From the NCBI RefSeq assembly GCF_026016325.1, contig NZ_CP087203.1, forward strand, positions 2,480,001 to 2,544,000: a DNA stretch of 64,000 bases, given 5' to 3'. Below are positions 50,360-58,405 of this stretch, one piece after another. A program made the translations under genes and the position numbers. Under the pieces are notes generated by a model that saw only the letters and a program-made list of their open reading frames with translations, was not told the origin of the DNA and did not search any database. The first letter of the stretch is position 1. Every line of letters starts with the position of its first letter. The DNA comes from Pseudomonas sp. B21-056. GTDB taxonomy: Bacteria; Pseudomonadota; Gammaproteobacteria; Pseudomonadales; Pseudomonadaceae.

Positions 50360-51586
50360 ATGCGTTCTGTTTTTAAACGTAGTGAGTGTTTGTGCGCGTC
50401 ATTAATAGTTGGCCTGGTTCCAGAAGTTTTTGCTGAGGGCTTTGTAGAGGACTCGCATGCGAATGTGCAATTTCGAAATTACTATTTCAATGATGACTAT
50501 CACGAAGGCGCTAATGATCGGCGGGAGTGGGCGCAGGGCTTTCTGCTCAATTTAAAGTCGGGATTCACGCCTGGGGCCATTGGCTTCGCCCTGGAGGGTC
50601 AGGGACTTGCGGCCATTCGCTTGGACTCCAGTCCAGAGCACGCTAACACCGGTTTATTGCCCGTTAACTCGGACGGCCATGCAGCCTCTGAGTTCTCCAG
50701 TTTTGGCTTGACCGGTAAAGTAAAATATAAGGATGTCATGTTCAGTCAGGGGACATCCGAGCTTAAAATTCCCGTATTGGTAACCAATGATGGGCGTGTA
50801 TTGCCGCAAACAGTCACAGGGAGCCAGGTTGAATATAAAGGTGTAGAGGGACTTTATATTCAGGCTGGCCATCTTGAACAGGAGAAGTTGCGTAATTCTT
50901 CTGATAATCAAGACTTTACGCCCACCGGTTACGTCGGAGCGGAGGGCGCTGATTTTGATTTTGCCGGCGGGCGATACAGTTTAGATAAGCAGCTCAGTGT
51001 CTCGTATTACTACGGCGAGATGAAGGACTTCTACAGCCAGGCTTTTTTTGGGTTGAACCATAAGCTGAATATCGGATCAGTTTCGCTGACTTCGGATCTC
51101 CGCTATTTTTCGAGTAATAAGGCGGGTAGTGCCTGGGCTGGAAATATCGACGCCGATATGTTCAGTGGACTCTGGACGCTGGGGTATGGCAATCACGCGC
51201 TGGGCCTTGGGTACCAGAAAGTGACCGGTGATACTTCATTGCCATACATTAATGGTGGCTCCGTCTACTCATTTACCAACGCCAATGTTGGTAAGTTCGT
51301 TCAGGCCAACGAACACACGACCATGCTTCGCTATGATTACGACTTCGTCGGAATGGGATTGCCGGGGCTCTCCTTCATGGCCCGATATTACAAGGCCGGT
51401 GGCGGAGAGTACAAAGGACGAGCAGCCAGCGAATGGGAGCGTGATTCTGCGCTGAAGTACGTGGTGCAGAGTGGAACACTTAAAGGACTGGGCATTGAGT
51501 ATAAGGGGGCGACCTTCCGTACTGACTACTCGGCCAATCACGATGATAATCGGTTTTATCTGACCTATGACTTGGCTATCTGGTAG
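50360..51586 (+). CDS. OprD-family outer-membrane porin
   Basis: A 408-residue OprD-type channel with signal peptide (about residues 1-25) and the family start 'FVEDSHANVQFRNYYFNDDY'. Characteristic features are 'REWAQGFLLNLKSGFTPGAIGFALEGQG', 'LLPVNSDGHAASEFSSFGLTGKVKY' and a C-terminal strand ending 'FYLTYDLAIW' with terminal aromatic residue. GAGGAAG lies just before ATG 50360. OprD channels take up basic amino acids, peptides or aromatic acids. The pairing with LysR and the YfcC carrier suggests outer-membrane uptake for the same substrate. AATAATAA at 50287-50294 might be a Crc/Hfq site, though far from the start. Confidence 0.92.
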   Translation: MRSVFKRSECLCASLIVGLVPEVFAEGFVEDSHANVQFRNYYFNDDYHEGANDRREWAQGFLLNLKSGFTPGAIGFALEGQGLAAIRLDSSPEHANTGLLPVNSDGHAASEFSSFGLTGKVKYKDVMFSQGTSELKIPVLVTNDGRVLPQTVTGSQVEYKGVEGLYIQAGHLEQEKLRNSSDNQDFTPTGYVGAEGADFDFAGGRYSLDKQLSVSYYYGEMKDFYSQAFFGLNHKLNIGSVSLTSDLRYFSSNKAGSAWAGNIDADMFSGLWTLGYGNHALGLGYQKVTGDTSLPYINGGSVYSFTNANVGKFVQANEHTTMLRYDYDFVGMGLPGLSFMARYYKAGGGEYKGRAASEWERDSALKYVVQSGTLKGLGIEYKGATFRTDYSANHDDNRFYLTYDLAIW

Positions 51587-51731
51587 TCGCGGTCTGTGAC
51601 GCAAAGCCTGAGTGCAGCGGATTCATTGACCAGGAAAAGGCTGGAGCAATCAGTCATTTTGAACGGTTCACAAGGTCGACGCTGGCCCGCAACTGCATCG
51701 GCAGCGCTCGATTGCACCGATAAATAATACC
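51587..51731. other. Intergenic stretch between OprD and the ami-type leader
   Basis: No gene is supported. No clear terminator follows the porin gene before the ami-type promoter at 51732. Confidence 0.4.
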
Positions 51732-51761
51732 TTGACATCGCTCGAAGGAGCTGTGTAACGT
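51732..51761 (+). promoter_or_regulatory. Sigma-70-like promoter of the ami-type operon
   Basis: A consensus -35 TTGACA (51732-51737) with a weaker -10 around TGTAAC/TAACGT (51754-51761) at 16-18 bp. It would start a leader of about 120 bases containing the antitermination hairpins. Confidence 0.55.
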
Positions 51762-51802
51762 TTGCCCCATCGGTCGCTTTTTCTTGTCAGAAATCGCAGA
51801 CC

Positions 51803-51841
51803 CCCGGCAATAGTGCTGGGTACATAACGGCTATAGAAGCC
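51803..51841 (+). promoter_or_regulatory. Dual-hairpin ANTAR-type antitermination target
   Basis: Hairpin 1: CCCGGCA (51803-51809), loop ATAG, TGCTGGG (51814-51820), one G-U pair. Hairpin 2: GGCT (51829-51832), loop ATAGA, AGCC (51838-51841). Both loops present ATAG, with A at position 1 and G at position 4, the bases conserved in ANTAR target loops. The loops read as four and five bases by simple pairing rather than six. Hairpin 2's right arm is also the left arm of the terminator at 51838-51879, so only one can form. AmiR-like ANTAR protein is encoded last in the operon. Confidence 0.7.
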
Positions 51842-51879
51842 CCTGATTTGCGTGAAAGCGCATTCGGGGGCTTTTTTTT
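51838..51879 (+). terminator. Leader terminator (attenuator) before the amidohydrolase gene
   Basis: AGCCCC (51838-51843) pairs with GGGGCT (51867-51872), reinforced by an inner TGCG/CGCA helix, followed by eight T. It lies only 12 bases before the first gene's ATG, so it must be bypassed for expression, consistent with antitermination. Confidence 0.85.
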
Positions 51880-51891
51880 GGAAAAAATAAA

Positions 51892-52788
51892 ATGTCGACT
51901 CTGCAATCTGCTGACGAAACCCAGGAATTCCCGAGCATCACGGTGGCCGCCTTACAAATGGAGCCACGGGTGGGCTGCAAGGCTGCAAACCTCGAAGTGT
52001 CGCTACGGCTGATCGACGAAGCGGCGACTCGCGGGGCGCAGATTGTGGTACTGCCCGAGCTGGTCAGCAGCGGGTATGTCTTTTCCAGTCGCGAGGAAGC
52101 CTTTGAACTGGCAGAGGCGATACCAGGAGGCGCCAGCATCCAGGCGTGGGAAGACATCGCTCGGCAGCGCAACGTCTACGTCATCGCCGGCCTCGCTGAG
52201 CGAGTGGGGCACAAGCTCTACAATTCTGCCGTCATGATCGGGCCTGAAGGCTACATCGGTACTTATCGCAAGCTCCATCTCTGGGGTGACGAGCACCTGT
52301 ACTTCGAGGCCGGCGATCTGGGTTTACCTGTGTTCCATACGCCCTTCGGCCGTTTGGCGATGATCATCTGCTATGACGGCTGGTTCCCGGAAGTGTATCG
52401 GCTGTTGGCCATGCAAGGCGCTGATATCGTCTGCATGCCTACCAATTGGGTGCCCATGCCAGGCCAGGGTGATCACCCGATGATCATGGCCAACACCCTG
52501 ACCATGGCCAATGCACACGCCAACAGCCTGAACATCATTTGCGCTAACCGTGTCGGTACCGAACGCGGTCAGCGTTTCGTTGGCAATAGCCTCATTGTCG
52601 GTGCCGACGGTTGGCCGTTGGTGGCCCCTGCCAGTGCGGACCGCCAGCAAATCCTCTACGCCGACATCAACCTGAAGGCGTCTCGCCAATCCCGGCATCT
52701 TACGACGTTCAACACGGTCCTGCGTGACCGACGTACCGACATCTACGACCCCATGCTTGGCACGGGCTGGCCGCTGCCTCACTACTAA
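51892..52788 (+). CDS. Nitrilase-superfamily amidohydrolase
   Basis: A 298-residue carbon-nitrogen hydrolase. The triad is intact: Glu56 ('VVLPELVSSGY'), Lys127 ('YRKLHLWGDE') and Cys160 ('MIICYDGWFPEV'). Such enzymes hydrolyse amides, N-carbamoyl compounds or nitriles. It resembles the RamA/carbamoylase-like aliphatic amide subgroup more than AmiE, which is longer. It is the first structural gene after the attenuator, so its synthesis depends on antitermination. The operon also encodes an amide-type ABC importer and an asparaginase, so the substrate is probably an amide whose product carries a second carboxamide (inference). Confidence 0.9.
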   Translation: MSTLQSADETQEFPSITVAALQMEPRVGCKAANLEVSLRLIDEAATRGAQIVVLPELVSSGYVFSSREEAFELAEAIPGGASIQAWEDIARQRNVYVIAGLAERVGHKLYNSAVMIGPEGYIGTYRKLHLWGDEHLYFEAGDLGLPVFHTPFGRLAMIICYDGWFPEVYRLLAMQGADIVCMPTNWVPMPGQGDHPMIMANTLTMANAHANSLNIICANRVGTERGQRFVGNSLIVGADGWPLVAPASADRQQILYADINLKASRQSRHLTTFNTVLRDRRTDIYDPMLGTGWPLPHY

Positions 52789-52826
52789 CCCCCCGATCTA
52801 CAATAAAAACTATTGAGGACACTCAC

Positions 52827-53990
52827 ATGAACACCACTCATTCCCTCATCCGCATCGCTGTTCTTGCCACGACGGCGTTCGTCGCAACCCAGGGTCATGC
52901 CGCTGAACCGATCAAGATTGGTGTGGCGGTGGGACTCTCTGGCGCCAACAGCGTCGTGGCACCCGCTGTTGTCCAGTCCTCCGAACTCGCCGTGGAGCAA
53001 ATCAACGCAGCGGGGGGAATACTAGGTCGCCCTGTGCAGTTGGAGATCGTCGACGATGCGTCCGGCGCAATCGGGGCCCAGAAAGCGTTTGATACGCTGG
53101 TGCTGGAAAAGAAAGTAGACGCCATTATCGCGATGGAAAGCAGTGCGGCGCGTAATGCTGCGCTGCCCGTTATTTCTCGAGGGCGCGTGCCGTATATCTA
53201 TACCTCGTTCTATGAGGGCCGTTCTTGCAACAAGTGGATGTATGCCAACGGTTGGGTGCCAGAACAGCAAGTCGCTCCGGTAGTGGATTACTTCACTCAG
53301 AAACTCGGAGCAAAGAACTACTTTCTTGTCGGCAACGACTACGCCTTTGGCCGGGGCATGCTCAAGTTTACAAAAGCGTACATCGAGCAGCACGGTGGCA
53401 AGGTGATCGGCGAAGAATACCTGCCCATGGACGGCAGTGACTGGACCGCCGTTATTTCAAAAATTCGCTCGACGCAACCTGACGCGCTTATCAGTGCTAC
53501 CGCAGGGGGCGCGCCTAACGTGTCCTTGGCCAAGCAGTTGAAGGCGGCTGCGTTGACACTGCCCTACGGCAACCTGGCCATCGACGAAGGCACGGGCAAG
53601 ACCATGGGGGATGTCGCAACGGGCATGTATATGTCCGCCTCGTACCTGACCAGTATCGATACCCCGGAGAATAAAAAATTCCTGGCTGACCTCGGCCAGA
53701 AATTTGCGGCGAACCTGTCCACACCAAACGAGCTGTCCGAGCCGCAATATGAAGCCTTCTTTCTCTATAAGGCCGCGGTGGAAAAAGCCAACTCCACCGA
53801 CTCCGCTGCAGTCGTGGATGCACTGAAAGATGTATCCATTACAGGGCCGCGTGGTGTGGTGCAGATGAATGCCAGCCGCCATACACCGCTGGCGATGCGC
53901 CTTGGCCAGATCCAAAGCGATGGCTCCATTCGCATCCTTGAAACCCAGGAGGGGGTCAGCCCGGGTATCCAATGCCCGAACCTGAAATAG
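52827..53990 (+). CDS. ABC periplasmic binding protein (amide/urea/branched-chain type)
   Basis: A 387-residue type I periplasmic binding protein with signal peptide (about residues 1-26) and fold motifs 'IKIGVAVGLSGANSVVAPAVVQSSELAVEQINAAGGILG', 'PYIYTSFYEGRSC', 'NYFLVGNDYAFGRGML'. It is a paralogue of the AmiC-like sensor encoded at 58406: both share the FYEG and FLVGxDY stretches, and it should bind the same class of amides in the periplasm. GAGGA precedes ATG 52827; A-rich sequence 52802-52809 might be an Hfq/Crc site. Confidence 0.92.
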   Translation: MNTTHSLIRIAVLATTAFVATQGHAAEPIKIGVAVGLSGANSVVAPAVVQSSELAVEQINAAGGILGRPVQLEIVDDASGAIGAQKAFDTLVLEKKVDAIIAMESSAARNAALPVISRGRVPYIYTSFYEGRSCNKWMYANGWVPEQQVAPVVDYFTQKLGAKNYFLVGNDYAFGRGMLKFTKAYIEQHGGKVIGEEYLPMDGSDWTAVISKIRSTQPDALISATAGGAPNVSLAKQLKAAALTLPYGNLAIDEGTGKTMGDVATGMYMSASYLTSIDTPENKKFLADLGQKFAANLSTPNELSEPQYEAFFLYKAAVEKANSTDSAAVVDALKDVSITGPRGVVQMNASRHTPLAMRLGQIQSDGSIRILETQEGVSPGIQCPNLK

Positions 53991-54047
53991 TCCACTGCCA
54001 TATCGCTCAGTATCGCTTCACGTACAGGCTCCCCGGAGGGAGACGTC

Positions 54048-54881
54048 ATGGTGTTAATTCTAGATATAACAACAACAATAGCCATGTTGTTCATTGTGAC
54101 CGCGGGGTTGATGATGATTTTCGGAATCATGAAAATCGTCAACTTCGCCCATGGTGCCTTGCTGACAATGGGCGGGTACGCGGCTTTTGTCGTGACCCAA
54201 CTGGGATGGAGTCCTTGGCTTGCCTGGCCGTTGGCGCTGGTCACAGGCGTGACAGTAGGCGCGATCATCGAATACCTGATTGTTCGGCCACTCTATAAAC
54301 GCCCCTTGGATGCCATCCTGGCAACCTGGGGCCTGGGCATCGTGATCGGTCAATTGATCATCATCGGCTTCGGTCGGGATGTGAAATTTGCAGACGTGCC
54401 CGTGACCGGAACCTGGTCGCTGGGCGGAGCGGATTACTCCTCTTACCGGTTGCTGCTGGTGCCCTTGGCACTCGGCTTGTGTGCATTGCTGACGGCGCTC
54501 CTGAACGGCACGCGCTTCGGTGTCAAGACTCGTGCGGTCATCATGAACGAGGAGTTGGCCAGCGGCCTGGGTATCCATGCCGGGCGCATACGGTTCATCA
54601 CCTTCAGCCTGGGTGCAGGCCTGGGCACCTTGGCAGGCGCCTTGATCAGCCCGCTCTCGAGCATTGACCCGGGCATGGGAATCACCTGGCTGGTTTCGGC
54701 CTTCATGCTGGTGATGGTTTCCGGGCATTCGATGCTCAGCCTGATAGTGACGTGCGCGGTATTTGGCGCGTGCCAGGTCCTCTTCAGTACGTATGCAAGC
54801 CCTGTACTGGGCGGACTCACGATTGCCGTGTTGGCGGCGTTGACCTTGCGTATTCGTCCAAAGGGGTTCGCCCATGACTAA
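54048..54881 (+). CDS. ABC permease, LivH type
   Basis: A 277-residue branched-chain/amide ABC permease with about eight TM helices: 'MMIFGIMKIVNFAHGALLTMGGYAAF' is the signature N-terminal region of LivH/UrtB. GGAGGG lies seven bases upstream of ATG 54048. It pairs with the LivM domain of the next gene, whose start it overlaps by eight bases. Confidence 0.9.
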   Translation: MVLILDITTTIAMLFIVTAGLMMIFGIMKIVNFAHGALLTMGGYAAFVVTQLGWSPWLAWPLALVTGVTVGAIIEYLIVRPLYKRPLDAILATWGLGIVIGQLIIIGFGRDVKFADVPVTGTWSLGGADYSSYRLLLVPLALGLCALLTALLNGTRFGVKTRAVIMNEELASGLGIHAGRIRFITFSLGAGLGTLAGALISPLSSIDPGMGITWLVSAFMLVMVSGHSMLSLIVTCAVFGACQVLFSTYASPVLGGLTIAVLAALTLRIRPKGFAHD

Positions 54882-56685
54882 CACTACTTTGCACGCGGTG
54901 AGCACCCAACCCGCCGGTTCCAGTCGAGAGGGCGCATGGAGTCGTCCGGCCGTGCTGGCGTTGGTCGGCATCGCCTTGCTGGTCGCAGGACCATGGATTT
55001 TCGACAGCTATGTACTCAACCTGCTGATCAAGGCATTCCTGTTTGCGATCGTCGTCATCACGGTGGACGTGCTGTGGGGCTATACGGGCTATCTGACCTT
55101 CGGGCAGTCGGCATTCTTTGGTATCGGTGCGTATGCCGCAGGGTTGGTATTCACGCACTTTGGCCTGTCGCCCAGCACCATTGCCATCGCAGTCGGGCTG
55201 GCGATCATTGTCCCAATGGGAGTCGCAGCGCTGGTGGGGTGGCTGTCCTTCTACCGGGGGGCGTCACCTTTCTTCGCCACGGTTATCTCGTTGGTGCTGC
55301 CTATCGTCATGACCCAACTGCTGCTTTCCGGTGGTGAGTGGACAGGCTCCAGCTCAGGCCTGACCGGCTATGACACCTTCGACTTGTCGCTGGAGGCCTG
55401 GTACTGGATCGCGGGAGGGGGCGTTGCACTGATAGGATTTTTTGCCTGGCTTTTCGTACGCAGTGATGCGGGGCGTGTGCTGGCATCGATTCGTGACAAC
55501 GAGTCCAGGTGTGCGTACTTGGGCATCAATGTCCCGTCCATCAAAATCATCCTGCTGATAGTGACTGCCGCTGTTACAGGGATCGCTGGTTTTGGCTATG
55601 GCGCGTTCAGTGGCGTAGTGGCCCCCGAGTTATCCGGTTTCGTCCTGGGGACCGAGTTGATCATCTGGGTTGCCTTGGGTGGGCGTGGGACGTTATGGGG
55701 CCCCATGGCCGGGGCAATTCTGATCAATGTTGCCACCGCGTACCTGGGCAGCCGGGTGCCGTTTCTATGGCAACTGATCCTCGGCCTGTCTTTTGTGCTG
55801 GTCATCGTTCTGCTCCCGCAGGGTATCGTACCGGCGCTGCTCAAACCCTTCGGCTTCGGTGCTCGTGGGCGACGCGTTCCCGTGCTGGTCGAACGTGAAG
55901 TCAGAGCGGCTCCTGAGTCGGATGACGTTCCCGCACTTGTCATGGAGGAAGTAACCAAAAGCTATGGCTCGCTCAAGGTCCTGCAAGGTATCAACCTCAC
56001 GGCTGCGGCGGGTGATCTGGTTGGACTGATCGGCCCCAATGGCGCCGGTAAAACCACATTGATGCGTTGCATGAGTGACGGGGCTGATCGTACTTCAGGG
56101 ACGGTGCATCTCTGCGGTAACGATATCCGCCGACTTCCGGCCGAGGCCTGCGTTCGTTTTGGTCTCGGGCGCAAGTTTCAGAACGCCAACATTTTTGAAT
56201 CGCTGACCGTAGCCGAGTGCCTGCGCATGGCGAGTACCCTTCACGAGCGCCCCTTGTTGTTCAGTCGGGCGGCCACGCTGGCGCTGCCATCCTATGCCTT
56301 GGACGTGTTGCGAGTTACCGGGCTGGAAACCATGCTGGACGTGGTCGCTCGCGATTTGTCCCACGGTGAACAGCAAGCGTTGGAACTGGCCATGGTCCTG
56401 GTGCTGGAGCCTCGTATCGTGCTTCTCGACGAGCCTACTGCAGGGTTGACCAAGACTGAGCGTACGCAAATCGGCGCAGTGCTTTCCTTGCTCGCGCACC
56501 GCTACAAGCTGTGTTGCCTGCTGGTTGAGCACGATCTGGATTTTGTTGAACAGATCGCTACGCGAATCGTGGTATTGCACCAAGGAAAAATGGTCATGCA
56601 GGGGACTTTCGAGGAAGTCGTCAACTCGGATCTGGTCAAGACGATTTATGCCGGATCTGCACTCGCTCCTCGGGAGGTTGTATGA
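54874..56685 (+). CDS. Fused ABC permease-ATPase (LivM-LivG)
   Basis: A 603-residue fusion. Residues about 25-330 are a LivM-type permease with about 8-10 TMs ('VDVLWGYTGYLTFGQSAFFGIGAYAAGL', 'DNESRCAYLGINV' as the ATPase contact). Residues about 352-600 are a LivG-type ATPase: Walker A 'GPNGAGKTT', signature 'LSHGEQQALELAMVL', Walker B 'RIVLLDEPTAGL', switch 'LVEHDLDFVEQI'. Usually these are separate chains, though such fusions occur in some amide/urea-like importers. It partners with LivH and the LivF-type ATPase encoded next (ATGA overlap). Confidence 0.92.
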   Translation: MTNTTLHAVSTQPAGSSREGAWSRPAVLALVGIALLVAGPWIFDSYVLNLLIKAFLFAIVVITVDVLWGYTGYLTFGQSAFFGIGAYAAGLVFTHFGLSPSTIAIAVGLAIIVPMGVAALVGWLSFYRGASPFFATVISLVLPIVMTQLLLSGGEWTGSSSGLTGYDTFDLSLEAWYWIAGGGVALIGFFAWLFVRSDAGRVLASIRDNESRCAYLGINVPSIKIILLIVTAAVTGIAGFGYGAFSGVVAPELSGFVLGTELIIWVALGGRGTLWGPMAGAILINVATAYLGSRVPFLWQLILGLSFVLVIVLLPQGIVPALLKPFGFGARGRRVPVLVEREVRAAPESDDVPALVMEEVTKSYGSLKVLQGINLTAAAGDLVGLIGPNGAGKTTLMRCMSDGADRTSGTVHLCGNDIRRLPAEACVRFGLGRKFQNANIFESLTVAECLRMASTLHERPLLFSRAATLALPSYALDVLRVTGLETMLDVVARDLSHGEQQALELAMVLVLEPRIVLLDEPTAGLTKTERTQIGAVLSLLAHRYKLCCLLVEHDLDFVEQIATRIVVLHQGKMVMQGTFEEVVNSDLVKTIYAGSALAPREVV

Positions 56686-57389
56686 ACGGTGCTACGTTGG
56701 AACTGAATGCAGTCACGAGCGGTTACAGGGCATCGGTCGTCATACGGGATATGTCGTTCAAAGTCTCGGCCGGCGAAGCGGTTGCCTTGCTGGGCAAGAA
56801 CGGCATGGGTAAGACGACGTTGCTCAAGACGATCATGGGTTATCTGCCCAAGAAGCACGGCTCTGTGCAGGTAAACGACAGCGACATTACGCGACTGCCG
56901 CCGCATCGAGTTGCGCAGGCGGGTATCGCTTATGCCGCCCAGGAGAAAGCGCTTTTCACCGAGTTGAGCATCCGGGACAACCTTCGCATGGGGCTCGAGA
57001 AAGACGCGTTGTTCGATGAGCGTTTCGCTGCAATCGAATCCGTGTTCCCGGTGTTCAAGGACCGTCTGAAGCAGTATGCCGGCACGCTGTCGGGAGGCGA
57101 ACAGAAGATGCTGCTGGTGGCGCGTGCGTTGATGATGCGCCCCTCTGTCATTTTGCTCGACGAAATCACTGAGGGGTTGCAGCCCTCGGTGATTGAGCGA
57201 ATAGCCATCGCCCTGGTGCACGAGCGACAACTGCACGGCACGACGATGCTGCTGATCGAGCAGAATGTGCCGTTCGCACTGAAGGTGGCGGATCGATACC
57301 TGGTTCTCAAACAGGGTGAAATCGAAGAGGAAGGCGATGCCAGCGCGCCGGGTGCCATCGAGGCTATTTTCAACCATTTGAGGGTGTGA
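56682..57389 (+). CDS. ABC transporter ATPase, LivF type
   Basis: A 235-residue ATPase, second NBD of the importer. Walker A 'GKNGMGKTT', Q-loop 'AYAAQEKALFTELSI', signature 'LSGGEQKMLLVARAL', Walker B 'VILLDEITEGL' and 'LIEQNVPFAL' (a Glu-Gln switch in place of His, normal for LivF). ATG overlaps the fusion gene's stop by four bases. Its end overlaps or abuts the asparaginase gene. Confidence 0.92.
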   Translation: MNGATLELNAVTSGYRASVVIRDMSFKVSAGEAVALLGKNGMGKTTLLKTIMGYLPKKHGSVQVNDSDITRLPPHRVAQAGIAYAAQEKALFTELSIRDNLRMGLEKDALFDERFAAIESVFPVFKDRLKQYAGTLSGGEQKMLLVARALMMRPSVILLDEITEGLQPSVIERIAIALVHERQLHGTTMLLIEQNVPFALKVADRYLVLKQGEIEEEGDASAPGAIEAIFNHLRV

Positions 57390-57394
57390 CGCTC

Positions 57395-58396
57395 ATGGCC
57401 CAGTCCAGTTCAGACGATCTGCCTGCGTTCCTGTTCATCGCAACAGGCGGAACGATTGCCATGCAAGTTGATCCCTTGACCTCAGCCCCGATACCAGCGT
57501 TATCAGGCAGCGACCTGATCAAGGCCGTTCCAGGAATAGAGAAGATAGCGCGACTGGAAGTCAACAACCTGTCCAATGTGCCGTCCGTCGAAATGGGGCC
57601 GATGCGCTGGGTCCAGCTTCATCACGAGATTGATGCCGCATTGGCTCGCAAGGATATTGCGGGTGTGCTGGTTTCCCATGGCACCGATACCCTTGAAGAA
57701 ACCGCATGGTTTCTCGACGTGACGTTGGCGTCCCGCAAGCCTGTTGTCCTCATCGGTGCACAACGTAACGCGTCTGAACCGGACTTCGATGGTCCGCGTA
57801 ACCTGAGGAGCGGCGCAAGGGTATGCATTGAACCTGAGTCGTTTGGCAAAGGAGTGATGGTCGTCATGAACGATCAGATCAATGCCGCTCGGGAAGTCAG
57901 CAAAACACATACCTCGGACGTCGAGTCGTTCAACTCGGGCGATGCCGGCTTGCTCGGAAGAGTGGACGGCGATACCGTCACCTTCTGTCGTTCATCTTGC
58001 CGTCGACAACATCTGCCATTGGAGCATGACAGCCTGGCTCGCGTTGACATCGTGCCAATGTATGCCGGAGCGGACGGGGCATCATTAAAAGCGGCTGTAC
58101 AGGCGGGCGCTAAAGGCGTTGTCATCCAGGCGCTGGGGGTGGGCAACGTGAATGCCGATATGTATGCAGCCATTTCGGATGCAATCGAATCGGGTATCAC
58201 CGTTGTCGTTGCCACCCGGGTACCGCGTGGGCGGGTGAGGCCCTTGTATGGCTTCATGGGAGGCGGTATGACGTTGAAAGATGCAGGCGTCATTTTCGCC
58301 AATGATCTAAGTCCGCAGAAAGCCAGAATATTGTTGATGCTGGCTATCCAGGTCCCTAGATCCGCAACCGAACTACAAGACATTTTCGATCAATAG
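57395..58396 (+). CDS. L-asparaginase/glutaminase family amidohydrolase
   Basis: A 333-residue asparaginase. The first nucleophile region is 'ATGGTIAMQVD' (about residues 16-26), the second triad region 'VLVSHGTDTLEETAWFLD' (about 90-107), and 'GAQRNASEPDFDGPRNL' is the conserved loop. No signal peptide precedes it, so it is cytoplasmic, unlike the periplasmic type II enzyme whose sequence it otherwise resembles. ATG 57395 is chosen over the GTG nine bases earlier because AGGGTG precedes it. It probably releases ammonia from asparagine or an asparagine-like amide made by the nitrilase-family enzyme. Confidence 0.88.
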   Translation: MAQSSSDDLPAFLFIATGGTIAMQVDPLTSAPIPALSGSDLIKAVPGIEKIARLEVNNLSNVPSVEMGPMRWVQLHHEIDAALARKDIAGVLVSHGTDTLEETAWFLDVTLASRKPVVLIGAQRNASEPDFDGPRNLRSGARVCIEPESFGKGVMVVMNDQINAAREVSKTHTSDVESFNSGDAGLLGRVDGDTVTFCRSSCRRQHLPLEHDSLARVDIVPMYAGADGASLKAAVQAGAKGVVIQALGVGNVNADMYAAISDAIESGITVVVATRVPRGRVRPLYGFMGGGMTLKDAGVIFANDLSPQKARILLMLAIQVPRSATELQDIFDQ

Positions 58397-58405
58397 GTGA
58401 GCGTC

